Positions 12,801 to 24,645 of a stretch of DNA of 64,000 bases are shown one piece after another. A model generated the notes under the pieces. That model saw only the letters and a list, made by a program, of their open reading frames with translations. It was not told where the DNA came from and made no database searches. Position 1 is the stretch's first letter, and every line of letters begins with the position of its first letter. This DNA comes from Porites lobata (lineage: Eukaryota; Cnidaria; Anthozoa; Scleractinia; Poritidae), in NCBI GenBank assembly GCA_942486035.1, contig CALNXK010000019.1, positions 3,956,001 through 4,020,000 on the forward strand, in the 5' to 3' direction. The position numbers were made by a program, and so were the translations under genes.

Positions 12801-15800
12801 GTGAAACTCACCAAAGATATTTTTAGACCACATAAACGCTAGAAATTAATTTGAAATCGGTTTCGGGAGAGAGCTGCAAACTTGGTAGTGTTGTCAAGAG
12901 AAAACTATGGGATATATGCTCTCTTGGTAGGTCACCATTACAATATTCTTTGCTTTAAGGCAGTCGCACAACGACCTGATGACGTTTCAATTCAAACGTG
13001 CAGACGTCTCAGTAATAATTAGACTTCACTTTTATTACAACTTCTAAAAAAGAACCTTCGTGAAATTCACATATCCCGGCCAATGCCTCATGATTCACTA
13101 CCTGTCCCATGATTCTCTCTTGACGTTGAGGCTCACTATCTCCTCATATATTATTCTCTCTTGTTCTTATACGTTTTCTCTGAGATTTTGTGCCGGCTAC
13201 TGACATCAGTGATATGTATTCATAAACCCTTGGGTGCAGAAAGCTAAAACTCCACACATTACCTGCATCGGTGATTACCATGGTGGTCCTGGGACTATAC
13301 GACACCTTGGAAATCGTATACGTCTTATCATAGCCGCACTGGAAAGGAATGATTTGCATATGCTTGCGAGTTATAGCATCGTCATCTGATTCTTCGTCAG
13401 CAGTCAAGTAAATTTTGTTGTTGTACAAGATTCTCTTTTCATCCGACGTTTGTTCAGTGCCGCAGGCTTCAAGTCCAAAAGTGAATTTGATCATGTCGTC
13501 ATCTTTGTATCCAGCAACGCAAGAGGCGTCCGCGAGATGGAGCAACGAGTCGTTTACGATGATGCCTGGATAATCTGCCGTCATCAACGTTACTTCGATA
13601 TAATCAGGCTCGCAAACAACTGCAATTTCTATAAACGAAGAGTGCAATGTTCAGTGAAAATAATTTGGCCCAAGTCTATATACGTTGCCATCTACTATGG
13701 ACAGGGAACTGATTCAAGTTTAATGCGAAAAGAGACAATTCATTATTTCTTTTATTCTAAGTACTGTAGCAAAAAATAATAGTTTTTTAAAAGCTTCACT
13801 CACGACCTCTTTCTCGATGTTAATTCTCATGCAGGTTAAAATAAATTTTTTTCCGCCAGCCACTGTGGTTTCTACATGGCAGATACGATTTTAAAATAAA
13901 GTTTACTGCTCGAATGCTTGGTGTCGTACATACCAGAGTGAATCCGGCAAAACCGAGAATGTTATCCACCATACTATCACCGTACTATTATGTCTATGAT
14001 GAACTTATTTTACCTGAGGTTATTATATGACTGGCTACGCAAGAAGGCAAAATAGGGCGAATCCTGAGTTCTGATTGGCTAGCACAGCGATCAAGTTTTT
14101 TCTTTTCTGAGAATTAGTCTTCTTTAGTCGCTTCAATCCTCAAGAAATGAATTTTTTCCTTTTTTATGTTCTTTCTTTCTTTTCTTTTCTATTTTTTTTA
14201 TACGTCAATAGACTACGACATCGTCTTGCAGACTTGATTGGAAGCTTCTCACTAATGCCATATTCATAGTTTAATCACTTGATTTGTAATTGGTTCAGAA
14301 GTTGTTAGGAAATCACGTAAGATGTGGGCGCGAAACCAGATGATTAATTTGCTGCAGCCTCTGCATGGCAACCTTGCTCCCAGAGTCCTCTCACCCCGGT
14401 AACGAGGTTGCCTCTGTGGATGTTTTCCTGTAACTTGAGCTCTGTTATCAATTTCCATATAAATTTTTTTCAAACTGAAACCATGCACGACAGTTTGCCT
14501 GGGCGGCGGGGACTTTGAACTCGTTTTAAAAATCTGATCGGTTGATAACAACTAGAACATACTGTTGATTAAAGAAGGGTGGAATCATTAATTAAAAACC
14601 AATAATTCGTGTTCTGATTTTGTTTATAGAACAACCACTGTCTGGCTTTCAATCAGGCATGGCTTTGGAAAGATTCTTGTATTTGTTTCAATAACGACCA
14701 ATCTTTTTCAACGAAATGTAAATGCCAAAATATTTTTCAATAACTTCCTCTCGCATGATTTTTTAATCGAAAGTTACTTGTGAAATCTAGGTGATTTTTA
14801 TAATGGATGGAGAGAAAGATGGTTCTAGTCTCAATTAAGGCGAAAGACCTTATAGAGGGAGCTCAAAGAACCGCCTAAAATACTGGCCTAGGACCGAATA
14901 TTTGTGGTCTTTGCTCTTAACCGTTTTCAATTAATTTCGGCCTTAATTTTTAGATATTGTGTCCCGGTTTAAAACCTTATCTATCTTCCGTTCGTGGAAT
15001 TGTTTTGTTTTGCCCATCTGGAATATCATCTTTTAGAAAAACAAAATGCAGTTAACAATGGTTTTTAAGTGTGGTCAGATAAATCTGATATGCTTTCGTT
15101 ATTTTCCATTAATTTTGTTTATCATGTTTGGATGGGAAAACAAAGGTAAGAGATTTGTACTGAAAATAAGCTCATGTTCAGTATTGCACTTTTTTGAGCA
15201 ACAAAATTTTTTTTAATCATTCACTTAGTTGAGAAAAATTATTTTTAAAAAAATCAGATTTCGATGATGAAAAGACTTTTAGCGCTAGTTTCCATTCTCA
15301 AACTCAAACGAATGAAGGCAAAACCACTAAAAAGACACTGCATTTTTCCAAAGAGACAAAAATTTGTCTGATCAAGCCGCAAAGGAGCACGATGGATTTT
15401 TAAAAAAGATAGCGATAATGGCATTCAACTTTTCCTTCATTTTTCCACTCAAACCTGGGATTTTACGTGTACAAAAATACTCACTGAATGAGATTAAAAA
15501 TTTAAATAGACTACTAGAGCTAATTCATAGCAATCAGGGTTGGAAAAGCAAGCGCGATATCAAAAAAACAAGCCAAAAGGACGTATCCGATGTTTAATGG
15601 CCATATTTCAGTCCAATGCAATCGTTACTAGCTTTTTGGTTTAGTTCTTGTGGAAACACGGTTCTGTTTTGAGACGAAAGAAGAATTGTTTTGGTGAAAG
15701 CCTATGTCCTGCGTTTTTTCTCAATGTCCACAACACGTTGCGAACACCAACCCAGTCGGCCTTCATTTCATCACAAAATGTCGCAATACCGGTAACTTTC

Positions 15801-18800
15801 GAGAACAATAATCGGCGGAACAAAAGAGTTTTATTGTGTTCAAAAGATTATGGCCAGTTCATGAAGGACGGTGCTTGTCGGTTCTGGCTTAAGTTAGCTT
15901 ATACGGTTTTAAAAAATCCGACACCATTTGTTTTTTTCGAATCGCAGACATCAGCCTTTTAAAAAAGCGACTGCCATAAAAAACAAAGAAAACAGATGCT
16001 TTATTTGATTTGAATGGGGTTTGAGCATTTTTGAAAACTATAAATAATCATAAGCCGAAACTGTCAACGTGCATTGTTCAAGAGCACTTATGCTAGGAAA
16101 TTACTATTCAAGCGCGTTCTTTATTTCAAATTGTGTTTTCTAGTGTGATCTAGACATCGTGGTACGTGGGAAACCGCCCTGGTTCTAATTCTAAATTATT
16201 TCGCATAATGTGATTGGAATGCATTAGCTTGTTTGCGATTTTTTTCATAAAGTTCAGTTAATTTAGTATTCTTTCAGCCTTTCCAGTTGGACCCCAGGAG
16301 AGTAAAGCATGCAAACTTTTAATTGCTTTTTAAACTCCCTAACTTGCAAAACTTCAATAACTGTGTTTCTGTGCTTTTGATAAAAGTGAATCTACTACAA
16401 GACTTCAAAAAAGATAAATAAATAATAAATAAATAATTGTATTAGCGTAGAAGGGAAATCAAATAAGGGAGGCATTTTAGTCTGCTTTTAGCAGTTTTGT
16501 AGAAAAAAAAATGTAAGCAATGCAAGAAATCTGACCAGCTTTATGTCAAAATTTTGAGATAGCAAACTTTGTCTGCGAGCACCAAAGACTCCTTTTCCCA
16601 TCTAAGCTTGGCCCAAGACAAAGGGATAACAATGTATGATTGTTGGTTCTTGGCCATGGGTAGCTTTGTATGCATTTCAATCAGTTTGCAAACTAGTTTG
16701 CACACGCACGAGGTGGAAAACAATGAAAAGCATAAATTTATGCCTATTTATAAGTCTAAAAAATCCAAATTCGAGTTCTTGGTTATGAGAATAGAACATA
16801 CTTCAATCCAAATGCAAGCTTAGCTAGTACGTTGTGGGCGATTTTTATGCAGTTTACGTATATAAATAGCAAACCTGTATACGAGCGTTGAAATTACTTA
16901 CTGGCTTCCACATCCAATGTAATGTTTCCTCCGCCATTTGAAGCAGATGCTAAAACGACAAAGAGGCATTATTAGGAGAAATACTTTGGAAACACAAATC
17001 GTTAGCAAGATGATAAATTAGAAATCTTAAAAAGAATGAACATGTGAAATGAAGCAATACCCCGAGACCTTTGCATTTTAATTTGTCTACGCCCAACCTC
17101 TGTACTCTTTAGTCTGGAAGACCCGGTAGGTCAGTAAACGGAGTGCAGCGTACGAAATGATGACGGCCAAGCTTAACAAAGCAAACACAAGTAGTCCGTG
17201 GAAAACCAATTGTGTCGAGAGAACAGACCTTGGTCGACTAATTTGAAGCAGTGAACTCATTCCGACCTGCATGGTCAAATGTAGCGTTGTATACATAAAC
17301 TGAAAATGGACAGGTTGAACAAAGTCTTTTTACGAAGACGGACCATATATTAAGCCTTTCTACAGCCTCTACATTAGCATTTTCTTTTTGAAATGGAAAC
17401 GCTTTGAGATCTTGAGTGACTAGAAAACAGTCACTCGCAATTAAGAAACCCAGAAACGCTTGTCTGACCATATTTCTCATTTTAAAATTTAAAGAAGAAT
17501 CCTGTTTCAAAATACCTACATAGTTAGGAGGACCTACCTATAGTTAGAAGGAGCGAGATGCACAAGCAAAAGAAGGCGTTCATTTTTGTCTCCTAAGCCA
17601 CAGTAAGATCCGCGCTGAAAAGACAAAGTTTGCTCCCGAGTAATCCTCACCGCCGTCAAGTCGTATCAAGAAAACCGCGCGCCGCCTTTTTAAGTCTTTG
17701 CGCATCTGCTTAGCTATCAAGCGTGACAAAATATACAATTTGGACACGCCAGCTATTGAAATGGGCGTTTTCATTGTTCTTTATTTTGTTGCGGAGGATA
17801 AGGGGTCTTGCTTTCGTAATTGACGAGAAACGAGAAAAGATGCTTCTAGTTTTAGAAGCCGGCGAGATAACGAAAGGAAAACGAAATTATATTCACTAGG
17901 AAGGAAAGTTTCGATTGAAAGTGATGAGCTGAACGCCCGGTGAAAGTTATGCAATACATTGATTATGTTTCAGAATGCATTTGAATAGTCACAATGTACG
18001 ATCACACTGCATGATTACATTGATTTCCACATAAACTGAACAGTCCTATGATAATCGTTGTGCGCTTGAAATCTCCGTTTCTTGCCGTCAGAAAAATTAC
18101 CAACATCTAAATTTAATTTATTGGTTATTTGTTTTGCACCGAGATCATTCTCCGATCCAGCGGTTTATATTTGCCATTCATCGTGAACCTTAAAGCCAAA
18201 GTAATTAACCATAAATTGTTTACCGTGGATTAGCGGCACAAAAGATTTCAACTATTTTGCATAAATGTCTTCTGCTAATCATGGAATGAAAGGTTCTAGA
18301 TAATTTTGCCAAACTACCATGCGCAAAAGCGGAGCCCATGGGACGCCGCACCGTGAACAAAAAAATTGAAAGCATGAGTGTAAGTTTTTTTTGCAGAAAC
18401 TACTGATCACTCTTGCAGTTGACGCAGAGCTTTTTAAGCTCAATACCTCAAAGACAAGTCCAAAGTAAATCTTGCTGTCTGCGAATCCTCTCTCTCTTTA
18501 CAGAATAGCGAGCTTTAGCAACGACGGCGATGTCAAAGAGAACGGCAAAAAGGCATTAGGTTTATTAAACAACAACTTTGCACGTGCATCACGCTTTTTT
18601 GTACTGATTTCTTTACAGTCCTTGAACGACTACGACGCAAAATTTCCTAATTTCACGTTTTGTGGAGGACGTGACCACTAGACAGGAAGTAACCGCGTGT
18701 TTTTTTTTTCCTTTCTTTCTTTCTTTTCTTTTCTTCTTACCTCAGACTTGACACTCACATTGTTTGGACGGGTCCCCGAGGTAACCTTTGTTGACTCCGG

Positions 18801-21397
18801 GCCGGATTAGACAGTGAAATAACGAGAGGGCTGGGGCCCCGTTGCCGCAACTACTGACCTCTCGTTTATTTCATCCATTTTAGTAGGAGGTCGTTATCAA
18901 CATTTTTTTATTCTTCACTAAATATAAAACTGCGATCAGTCAGTGTTTTGATTATAACGACCTCCACTTTGCAATGGCTCCCAGTTTAAGCCTTTTTTTC
19001 ATTTTTGAGATCTTGGATGGGTGATTCCTAGTAATTATAAATCATAATTCGAAGCAGATCAAGAGACCTTTGAGAGGTATTTCATTTTTTTCAGTCTTTT
19101 TCACTCCAAGATCTGACGTACAATTTTTTCCTGAATTACACGTAAATTTTTTCAACTGTCAACGTCACTGAAAAACTCTCGTTTCAAAGTATTCGTTCCC
19201 AATAGAATTGACATTTGGAAACGGTCTCAAGTTGCGTCCGGAGGATGGAAATTCAGAAAAAAGCTTATAGCGAGGAAACCCCGCTTTTACGGAAAGGGAA
19301 ACAAACATCAACAAACTCCATCCTCAGGCATTCCCTCTTCCCGAGACTCAAACCAAGTCCACATAATGGCAGGGGCCGTACTTCTATCATTTCGCCACCC
19401 TTGCAACAAAGTTACGTTCACACTAAGGCCCTGTTTACATGAAGATGGGGAACCCCAGGTAGGTGAGATAAACTGCTTAGGTGGGGTGAAAAAATAACCC
19501 TCCTTTACATGCAATCTTACAACCCGCCATCCCTGGTTGTGCTTTCTCAAGATTATTGAATGATCGTTTAGCACGTAAACAAGAAAAATGCTAGTAAAAC
19601 AAGTTTTTTGTGATTAATTTTTTTCTACGCTCACTTGCTGCTCTTACTGCAACCTTCATTGCTGTGGCTTTCTATTGTTACCTTTAATAATGATGCAAAG
19701 CCACCGCCAAAGTGAATTTTGCACGAATTTGATTTATCACGAATCCGATCCCGGCTAGGCGGGTTATCCCACCTTGAGACGTTTATATGGCAAAATTTGA
19801 CCCTGGCTAAGAGGGTTACCCCGTCTGGCTGCCTGGGCTACTAGCCTGGGCGGGTCATCACATTTATCATGTAAACGTGATCAAATTAAAATGAGAGATT
19901 ATATGGACAGGCGGGTTACCTCACCTACCTGGGGTCCCCCACCTTCATGTAAACAGGCCCTAAATTAAGTACCTCCGACCAGGGAAACCCATCAATTTAA
20001 CAAGGGATTTTAGAATCGAGACTATGGTTCCACACCGAGCCTCCCTCTTACCCGCCGTGGAGGGGCTTTCTGTTGTAAGAGTAGCTAATGCAGTTGAAAC
20101 ACCTTCAATATCTTCAATAACTACAGTTGTCATGGCTCGATCTCCAATCGTCACACCGGGTTGGGCTGGATCGTTAAGTGCTAATTTGACTTCAAAAGCT
20201 TCCTCGCCCTCAACCTCATCATCGTCGATTATTGAAATTGAAACAGTTTTCTCTGCGTCACCGGATGCAAAAATTACAATTGAATCTGTCGTTTCATAGT
20301 CTACATCGGGACTGGCTGTTATTTCCGAAGTAGTTACCCTGGAACAAAAAAAAAATGTATGTTTGTTAAATAAAATTGGAATTGAATATTTGTGACCAAT
20401 CTACCGCGGAACCCGAACTTTCAGCAATAGATAACTGGGAGACAAGGCCTTGTCGGCTACACGTGCACCAAAGGGTCACAGATCGGGTTTGACGTTTTAT
20501 TCCAAGCCATTTATAGGATGTTTTTTTATAACGATGGTCGTGGTGTTGGTGATGACAATAGTAATGAAGGTGATAGAAATCTCAAATGGTTTGTAATTTT
20601 CTTACCTCACACCAGCAGACACATCGGTATTACCGGTATTCTCGATCACAACAGTGACTTGTCCTGAATCCTCCGGCACGTTTATTTCTGATCTTTTAAA
20701 CTGAAAAACAGCGTCTGAAAGAAATATGTTATTGGCACATATCAGTTAACCCCGATGATCTCTGAGTGGTGTTGAAGGAAAAAATTAAAACCATGTTTTA
20801 ACCCTCGGACGTGTACCTCCGAGGGTTAAGAGACTGAAATAAGTTGGTACCTAAACTCCACCCTTTTATGCCCCACTAAAACCGCGCACGGCAAGAGTAA
20901 GGCGAGGGGGGGAGGAGAAGGGAAAAGGTCTCCTTGCTGGTACCCTTGATATCGGGGCTGGTATCGCATATGTGCCGATTACTCTTACGCCCGTGATTGT
21001 AAGCTATCACTGTAACTTGAATTGGGAATCTAAAACATGCACCAGGAGAGAGAGAAATCTTCTGCATCTGTGCAGTTGTAAGGCACACATGTTATTTCAG
21101 CCATTCCGCGTGAGTTGTGTTAAGCGTAGCAAGGAATGTCGATCATCTATGTCAATTATCCGAGTTCGCTTAGTCGACCGGTAAACCAGAAACTGACCTA
21201 AATAGTCTAGCATTTTCCCCCAAATGCGAACTTTAAGAACTAGAATTTTTATCAGCTCTAAGCTTTCTTTTAAAAATAATTAAATAAAACAATATTTGCG
21301 ATCTAGCTAACAACAATAATATTCATTGATTACCTTGGGCAGTGCAGAGGTAAATAGCAAGCACCTGAATTATAAAAAACTTTCCTACTTGCGGCAT
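9644..21397 (-). CDS. ZP-domain single-pass membrane protein, with Calx-beta-containing and short isoforms
   Basis: Long model: exons 21334-21397 (signal peptide), 20606-20714 and 20052-20338 (Calx-beta), 16902-16949 (linker), 13263-13628 (ZP-N), 12206-12428 and 11033-11298 (ZP-C), 9644-9828 (transmembrane tail). They sum to 1548 bases, 515 residues, with the frame open throughout. Short model: first exon 17538-17583 instead of the three Calx exons, 1134 bases, 377 residues. ZP modules polymerise outside the cell after furin-type cleavage releases a propeptide; a SRRRRR site in the ZP-C part fits that. Exon phases are 1 except the Calx internal intron (2) and the ZP-C internal intron (2). Two genes could be present instead of one with two starts, but no other 3' end for the Calx exons is visible. 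Confidence 0.75.
11033..11298 (-). CDS. ZP-C domain, second exon with furin-type site
   Basis: 266 bases, phase 2 in and phase 1 out. Begins A-C-S-R-D-N-T, includes V-Y-I-H-C-K-L-T-V-C and S-R-C-D-R-G-C, then the basic cleavage site S-R-R-R-R-R-S. After it comes a short propeptide with V-R-I-G-P-L-S, a plausible external hydrophobic patch that delays polymerisation until cleavage. Confidence 0.87.
11634..12009. mobile_element. MITE with CAG..CTG termini (copy 1)
   Basis: Begins CAGAGGCACCCAAC and ends GTTGGGTGCCCCTG, an inverted pair. Internal motif GAATTTTCGG/GATTTTCGAAC recurs. ATTATT occurs on both sides and may be the target duplication. A near-identical copy in the same orientation is at 46927-47337. 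Termini suggest a non-autonomous hAT-type element; no transposase is present. Confidence 0.75.
12206..12428 (-). CDS. ZP-C domain, first exon
   Basis: 223 bases, phase 1 in and phase 2 out. Begins E-G-Y-G-N-F-T-Y-E-M-F-M-Y, typical of the ZP-C start, and contains P-M-Y-F-G-F-Q-V and D-V-C-K-A-T before L-I-I-E-N. Corresponds exactly in length class, phase and position to 56099-56324 and 58457-58682. Confidence 0.85.
13263..13628 (-). CDS. ZP-N domain exon
   Basis: 366-base phase 1-1 exon. Four cysteines in the ZP-N pattern: V-V-C-E-P-D-Y-I-E-V, D-A-S-C-V-A, L-E-A-C-G-T and P-F-Q-C-G-Y. Aromatic and acidic strands lie between them and the exon ends in M-V-I-T-D-A before GTAATG. The same one-exon arrangement is used by ZP-N of the large gene (54947-55330). 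Confidence 0.85.
15046..15403 (+). CDS. possible two-exon small secreted or membrane-anchored peptide
   Basis: Exon 15046-15145 starts ATG and encodes 33 residues with a hydrophobic segment (I-C-F-R-Y-F-P-L-I-L-F-I-M-F-G-W), ending in a GTAAGA donor in phase 1. Exon 15258-15403 follows an AATCAG acceptor, stays in frame and ends at TAA, giving 81 residues in all; the C-terminal half is Lys/Thr/Ser-rich. No family is recognised. It lies in an intron of the ZP gene on the other strand. The second acceptor has a poor pyrimidine tract, so this may be a chance model. Confidence 0.25.
16902..16949 (-). CDS. linker exon before ZP-N
   Basis: 48-base phase 1-1 exon with acceptor TTTTAG and donor GTAAGT, encoding about ASASNGGGNITLDVEA. 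It carries an N-glycosylation sequon (Asn-Ile-Thr). Both first exons could splice to it in frame. Confidence 0.65.
17538..17583 (-). CDS. alternative exon 1 (proximal): signal peptide of the short ZP form
   Basis: ATG at 17583 opens MNAFFCLCISLLLTI plus one base, with a GTAGGT donor in phase 1, compatible with the 16949 exon. It lies inside the intron of the long model. It cannot be an internal exon of that transcript: the nearest acceptor (TTTTCAG, about 40 bases upstream) would lead in frame into TGA just before the ATG. Confidence 0.55.
17683..17694 (-). promoter_or_regulatory. possible TATA-like element for the short ZP form
   Basis: Minus strand reads CTTAAAAAGGC about 100 bases upstream of the ATG at 17583. 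Spacing is suitable for a start site just before that exon, but the match is weak and unsupported otherwise. Confidence 0.25.
18886..18965. repeat. small inverted repeat
   Basis: GGAGGTCGTTAT and ATAACGACCTCC form the ends of an 80-base stem-loop-like element. Just left, GAAATAACGAGAGG and CCTCTCGTTTATTTC (18816-18873) form another imperfect pair. Confidence 0.65.
19427..19960. mobile_element. PIF/Harbinger-like MITE flanked by TAA
   Basis: Ends GGCCCTGTTTACATGAAG and its inverse (CTTCATGTAAACAGGCC), with TAA directly on both sides (19424-19426, 19961-19963). A 3-base TAA/TTA target duplication is the mark of PIF/Harbinger elements. No open frame of note inside. Confidence 0.8.
20052..20338 (-). 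CDS. Calx-beta domain, second exon
   Basis: 287 bases, phase 2 in and phase 1 out. Visible: D-V-D-Y-E-T at the start, F-A-S-G-D-A-E-K-T-V-S-I-S-I-I-D-D-D-E-V-E-G-E-E family signature (acidic calcium-binding loop), then F-E-V-K-L-A-L and V-T-I-G-D-R-A-M-T-T-V-V-I-E-D-I. Calx-beta modules of Na/Ca exchangers and integrin beta-4 share this layout. A Ser/Thr-rich stretch follows before the donor. Confidence 0.82.
20606..20714 (-). CDS. Calx-beta domain, first exon
   Basis: Acceptor TTTCAG and donor GTAAG, 109 bases, phase 1 in and phase 2 out. It encodes V-F-Q-F-K-R-S-E-I-N-V-P-E-D-S-G followed by a V-T-V-V-I strand and a turn of Asn/Thr/Asp: the N-terminal strands of a Calx-beta fold. Confidence 0.75.
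21334..21397 (-). CDS. exon 1 (distal): signal peptide of the Calx-beta form
   Basis: ATG at 21397 opens MPQVGKFFIIQVLAIYLCTA plus Gln and one base, then a GTAATC donor, phase 1. It joins GAC (Asp) with the exon at 20714. The hydrophobic core and small residues before the exon end make a good secretion signal. Confidence 0.65.
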
Positions 21398-23059
21398 CGT
21401 GAAATTAAACTGAAGTGGTTCACCATCAGTAAGATGAATCCAAACAAGCCTGAGACGAGTCCAGCAAACTCACTGCCCAACGACAGGCGACAGGTGTGCT
21501 CGCTTGCAACTTGACATCCGCGCGCTGGTCCGTGACACCGCTTATTAAATGAGCGTAATGGACGACACTGAATAAATCACTCTGTTTCACAAATAATACC
21601 GTCGAATTGTTCTCGATGGAGTTAATTGAATTGAATGGATGAAGTTCCATTTAGCTATTTGCATACATCATCCTACAGGCGTGCTTAGTTACCCCTGGGC
21701 AAAATGTGCTTCTACAGGCGAATGTTTGCCTGTTTTTTGCACGAAAAGAAAAAAGAAAATAAAAGAAGAAGAAAGAACAAAGCAGGAAAGAAAAGAAAAA
21801 CGTTTCGAATTTGGATAAGTTAATAAATTCCCTTGGAGTCTTTTCAAACCCACCATTTGTAATATCTAGCTTAAAGCAGCCAGCTTGAGAGATACTTAAC
21901 TTTGTTTGTTTGTTATATATTCTGAATGCTGCAGAAAATTAGCTCAAACATGGTCTTACGTTATATTTTCACTTTTCCCTCCACGTCTCGCGGAAGGCGA
22001 TTACACGCGCGTGCACGTTTTCCTAATCCCACATAATCCCAAGAAAGAATAAGGGATTGCTCGCTTACTCGTAAGCTATGCCGCAATAAACTGAGTCCCA
22101 GTGTATACAAGTTAGCGCGTATGGCTTCGATACTTATTTAACATGTATTGGTTGCCGTGAGTAAACGAGTTACCATTCTTTAAACCTTGTCAAAACACCG
22201 CCTTAGTTAATTGTCCAAAAGCCCAAATACTGAAAACCACAATATACCCTTTGACTTAACCTTGAATTCGAATATTTCATTCCGTGGGCCGGGACTATTC
22301 TAGACTTATTGCAAACTGTAACGCTTGTAGTTTTCCACACTCACCACAACTAGTTTAACCTGGGGTTCATATATATGATAAATTACAAATTTCAGCACGG
22401 TTTCCGAGACGAGGCGTGAAATTCGAGAAACAAAGCAAACATGGTGAAAGACAAAGTTATATTAAACTTTCGTTATAACTTTCATGGCTGTATCACTCCG
22501 GGGTACTCGCCTATCATACGGGTTGTGCCGCCCAAAGGGGTCGTGATTTTGAACCCTTATTTAGAACATCCGTTTCAGTATTTCTAGAACGGGGTAGTTA
22601 ATTTTGCAGCCATTTGAAGTCGACAGGTTGCGAAAAATACGGTTCAATGCAATTCATCCAGAAAATTAGCCCACTTCTAGAACGGGGGTATCAGTTTCAT
22701 CCCGGGGTACCAGGCTGAAGAATGGGGTTTTCAGTCCCGGGCGGCACATATGGCAAAAATGCATTTTCAGCCCTCAGCTTTCATCCCGAGATCAAGGTTC
22801 ATATGGAAAAACCGAGATCTCAAGGGGAAAAACCGAGGGAAACCGAGCCAGCCCGCCCTCTCACTTGAACACAACGAAAATTTTACTGAAAGGATTCAGA
22901 GTTAAGGCGAGATCTCGGAAACCGCACCAACCCAGTCAAGTGGGCTTACTGAAGAGGCCCTAATGGGGGAGTAACAATTTGGCCCTAAGTAAGAGTGGAA
23001 CATTAAATTTCCCCTTTTAATATCAATGCTCTCTACAAACATAGTTCGCCCCAATTAAG

Positions 23060-23570
23060 GAAATCGAAGACAGTCCCGGATTCTGGATTGTGATCCCGGA
23101 TTCCAGCTACTTAATTAGTCAGTTAAAGCTGGATTCCGGACTTCCAGGATTCCAGTGGGATCAGCCACAGGATTCTGGACTCCACACGCATTTCACAAGC
23201 AAATATTTCCTGGATCCCAGAATCCGGATTTCCTGGTTATGAGACTGAATTAAAGACAATGGATTTGCCTTATTTGCAACAAATGAGAATTTTAATTTTG
23301 TTCTTAGGGATTAAAGGCAGGGTTGGGAGACTCACTAAGGCAATCTGGATTCAGGAATCCGGGAAATTTTTGCTAGTGGAATTCGGAAGCCATTGTATTT
23401 TTGCCGTGAAATCCACCATTCTGGGCTTTGGAATCCGGAATACAGCTCAAGGAATGAGGAATCCCACAAGCGATTGTGATACGGTATCCATGTTCCACTG
23501 ACAAATATTACGGAATCCAGAATCCCGGGCGTCGAATCTAGACAAGACTGTCTTGGATTCCCTAACATAG
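23060..23570. repeat. dispersed GGAATCC(GG)-rich repeat (copy 1)
   Basis: The phrase GGAATCC/GGATTCC recurs many times in both orientations. The part from about 23350 matches the block at 48715-48935, including GGGAAATTTTTGCT, AATCCGGAATACAGCTCA and AAGACTGTCTTGGATT. Confidence 0.75.
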
Positions 23571-23829
23571 GGCGAAACCGAGATTTTTTCAAAAAAACTC
23601 CTGTGTTCTTTCCCCCCAGGGGGGGGGGTACTCCCTTTTTGAAGCCATATAGGCATGTGCCGCTTCGGGCAACTACGGGAACTACGGGAGTCATTTGAGT
23701 CTTTCTTACTCAAATGAGTAAGAAAGAAAGAGAAATATGCCAATTGCAACATTTTTTGGTCTGAAAATAGGGTCAGGAGAACCAAGAATTGTCAGAAGTA
23801 CCCCCCCACCCTCCCATATTCTTTCCACT

Positions 23830-24035
23830 AGCCTGTTCCAGGCGTTCAGATAGCAGAGCGCGGGAAAAAAATTCACGCAGAGAAAAAAAATCGAGGGGCG
23901 ACTAGAGGGGGAAAGGGGGAGAGAACGCGTTCTCTCGTTCTCGCCCCCCTTCCACCTCCCCCTTTTCCCTGTGTACAAGTTAACTCGCTCCCCATTTACC
24001 GCCGCGCTCTACGATCTGAACGCCTGGAACAGGCT
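23830..24035. mobile_element. MITE with perfect AGCCTGTTCCAGGCGTTCAG.. ends
   Basis: The 22-base left end (AGCCTGTTCC AGGCGTTCAG AT) is found exactly inverted at the right end. Interior contains GCGCGGG, purine tracts and ACGCGTTCTC. Related inverted elements with AGCCTGCGT..GCAGGC ends are at 42026-42142 and 56478-56611. Confidence 0.8.
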
Positions 24036-24645
24036 ATCTTTCCATTGGCGGCAAAGTACAAAGAAAGTCGTTAAAAATTTCCTCACAACAGTTTGACGAA
24101 GGATACAAAGCCGAAAAATCACTATTCACCTCGAAAAGTGTCCTTCACTGAGGTCATGGATAAGAAAAACACCAAACACTAAAAAAACTACCCCACCTCC
24201 GCACGTTCGTCATAAGGAGTGTGGAAGATCTGATTTACGGAAAACTTATAAAGCCAAAACAGTAGACGCTATTAAAAACTTTTTGACTCAAAGTAGGTTA
24301 GTTTGCTCGCGCGACTTACGCGAATACAAAACTGTGACTAACTGACAAAGCCCCTTTCCTTCTGATGTTTACTAATTATTTTAATTCTTTTATTAAACTA
24401 CAAGAGGGTTTCCCCCTTTGACCGCCCTAAAATCATGACGGAGAGCATGATCTTATTACACCGTCACACAATCTTTTCGAAAACAATGTCCTTTAAACAT
24501 CAGTTTATCCTTTCAGTATATTTTAATTCTAGGCTTAATTGTTCATTGAAATTTTCATTCTTTTTTATCCTTTTAAATCGTACAGGTTTGCTACATTGAC
24601 CGTATGCTTTGACTGGTGTTTGCACTGGGAGAGCGTGACTCGCAA

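Larger units (their letters stand above)
21398..24645. other. repeat-rich intergenic region between the ZP gene and the SDR gene
   Basis: Divergent intergenic space with no supportable gene. It holds a block near 22490-22860 with repeated TAGAACGGGG and CCGAG(A/G) phrases, a GGAATCC/GGATTCC-rich block (23060-23570), a G/C-tract pair around 23621-23808 (GGGGGGGTAC ..GTACCCCCCC), and an inverted-repeat element at 23830-24035. Open frames here follow the repeats. Confidence 0.6.

Noticed and set aside
17580..17774. The 17.58 kb signal-peptide exon as an internal exon of the long ZP transcript
   Set aside because: Using the upstream TTTTCAG acceptor in the required phase reads into TGA just before the ATG, so it only works as a first exon.
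23335..23978. Several minus-strand frames of 90 to 119 residues
   Set aside because: They lie in the GGAATCC repeat and the inverted-repeat element.
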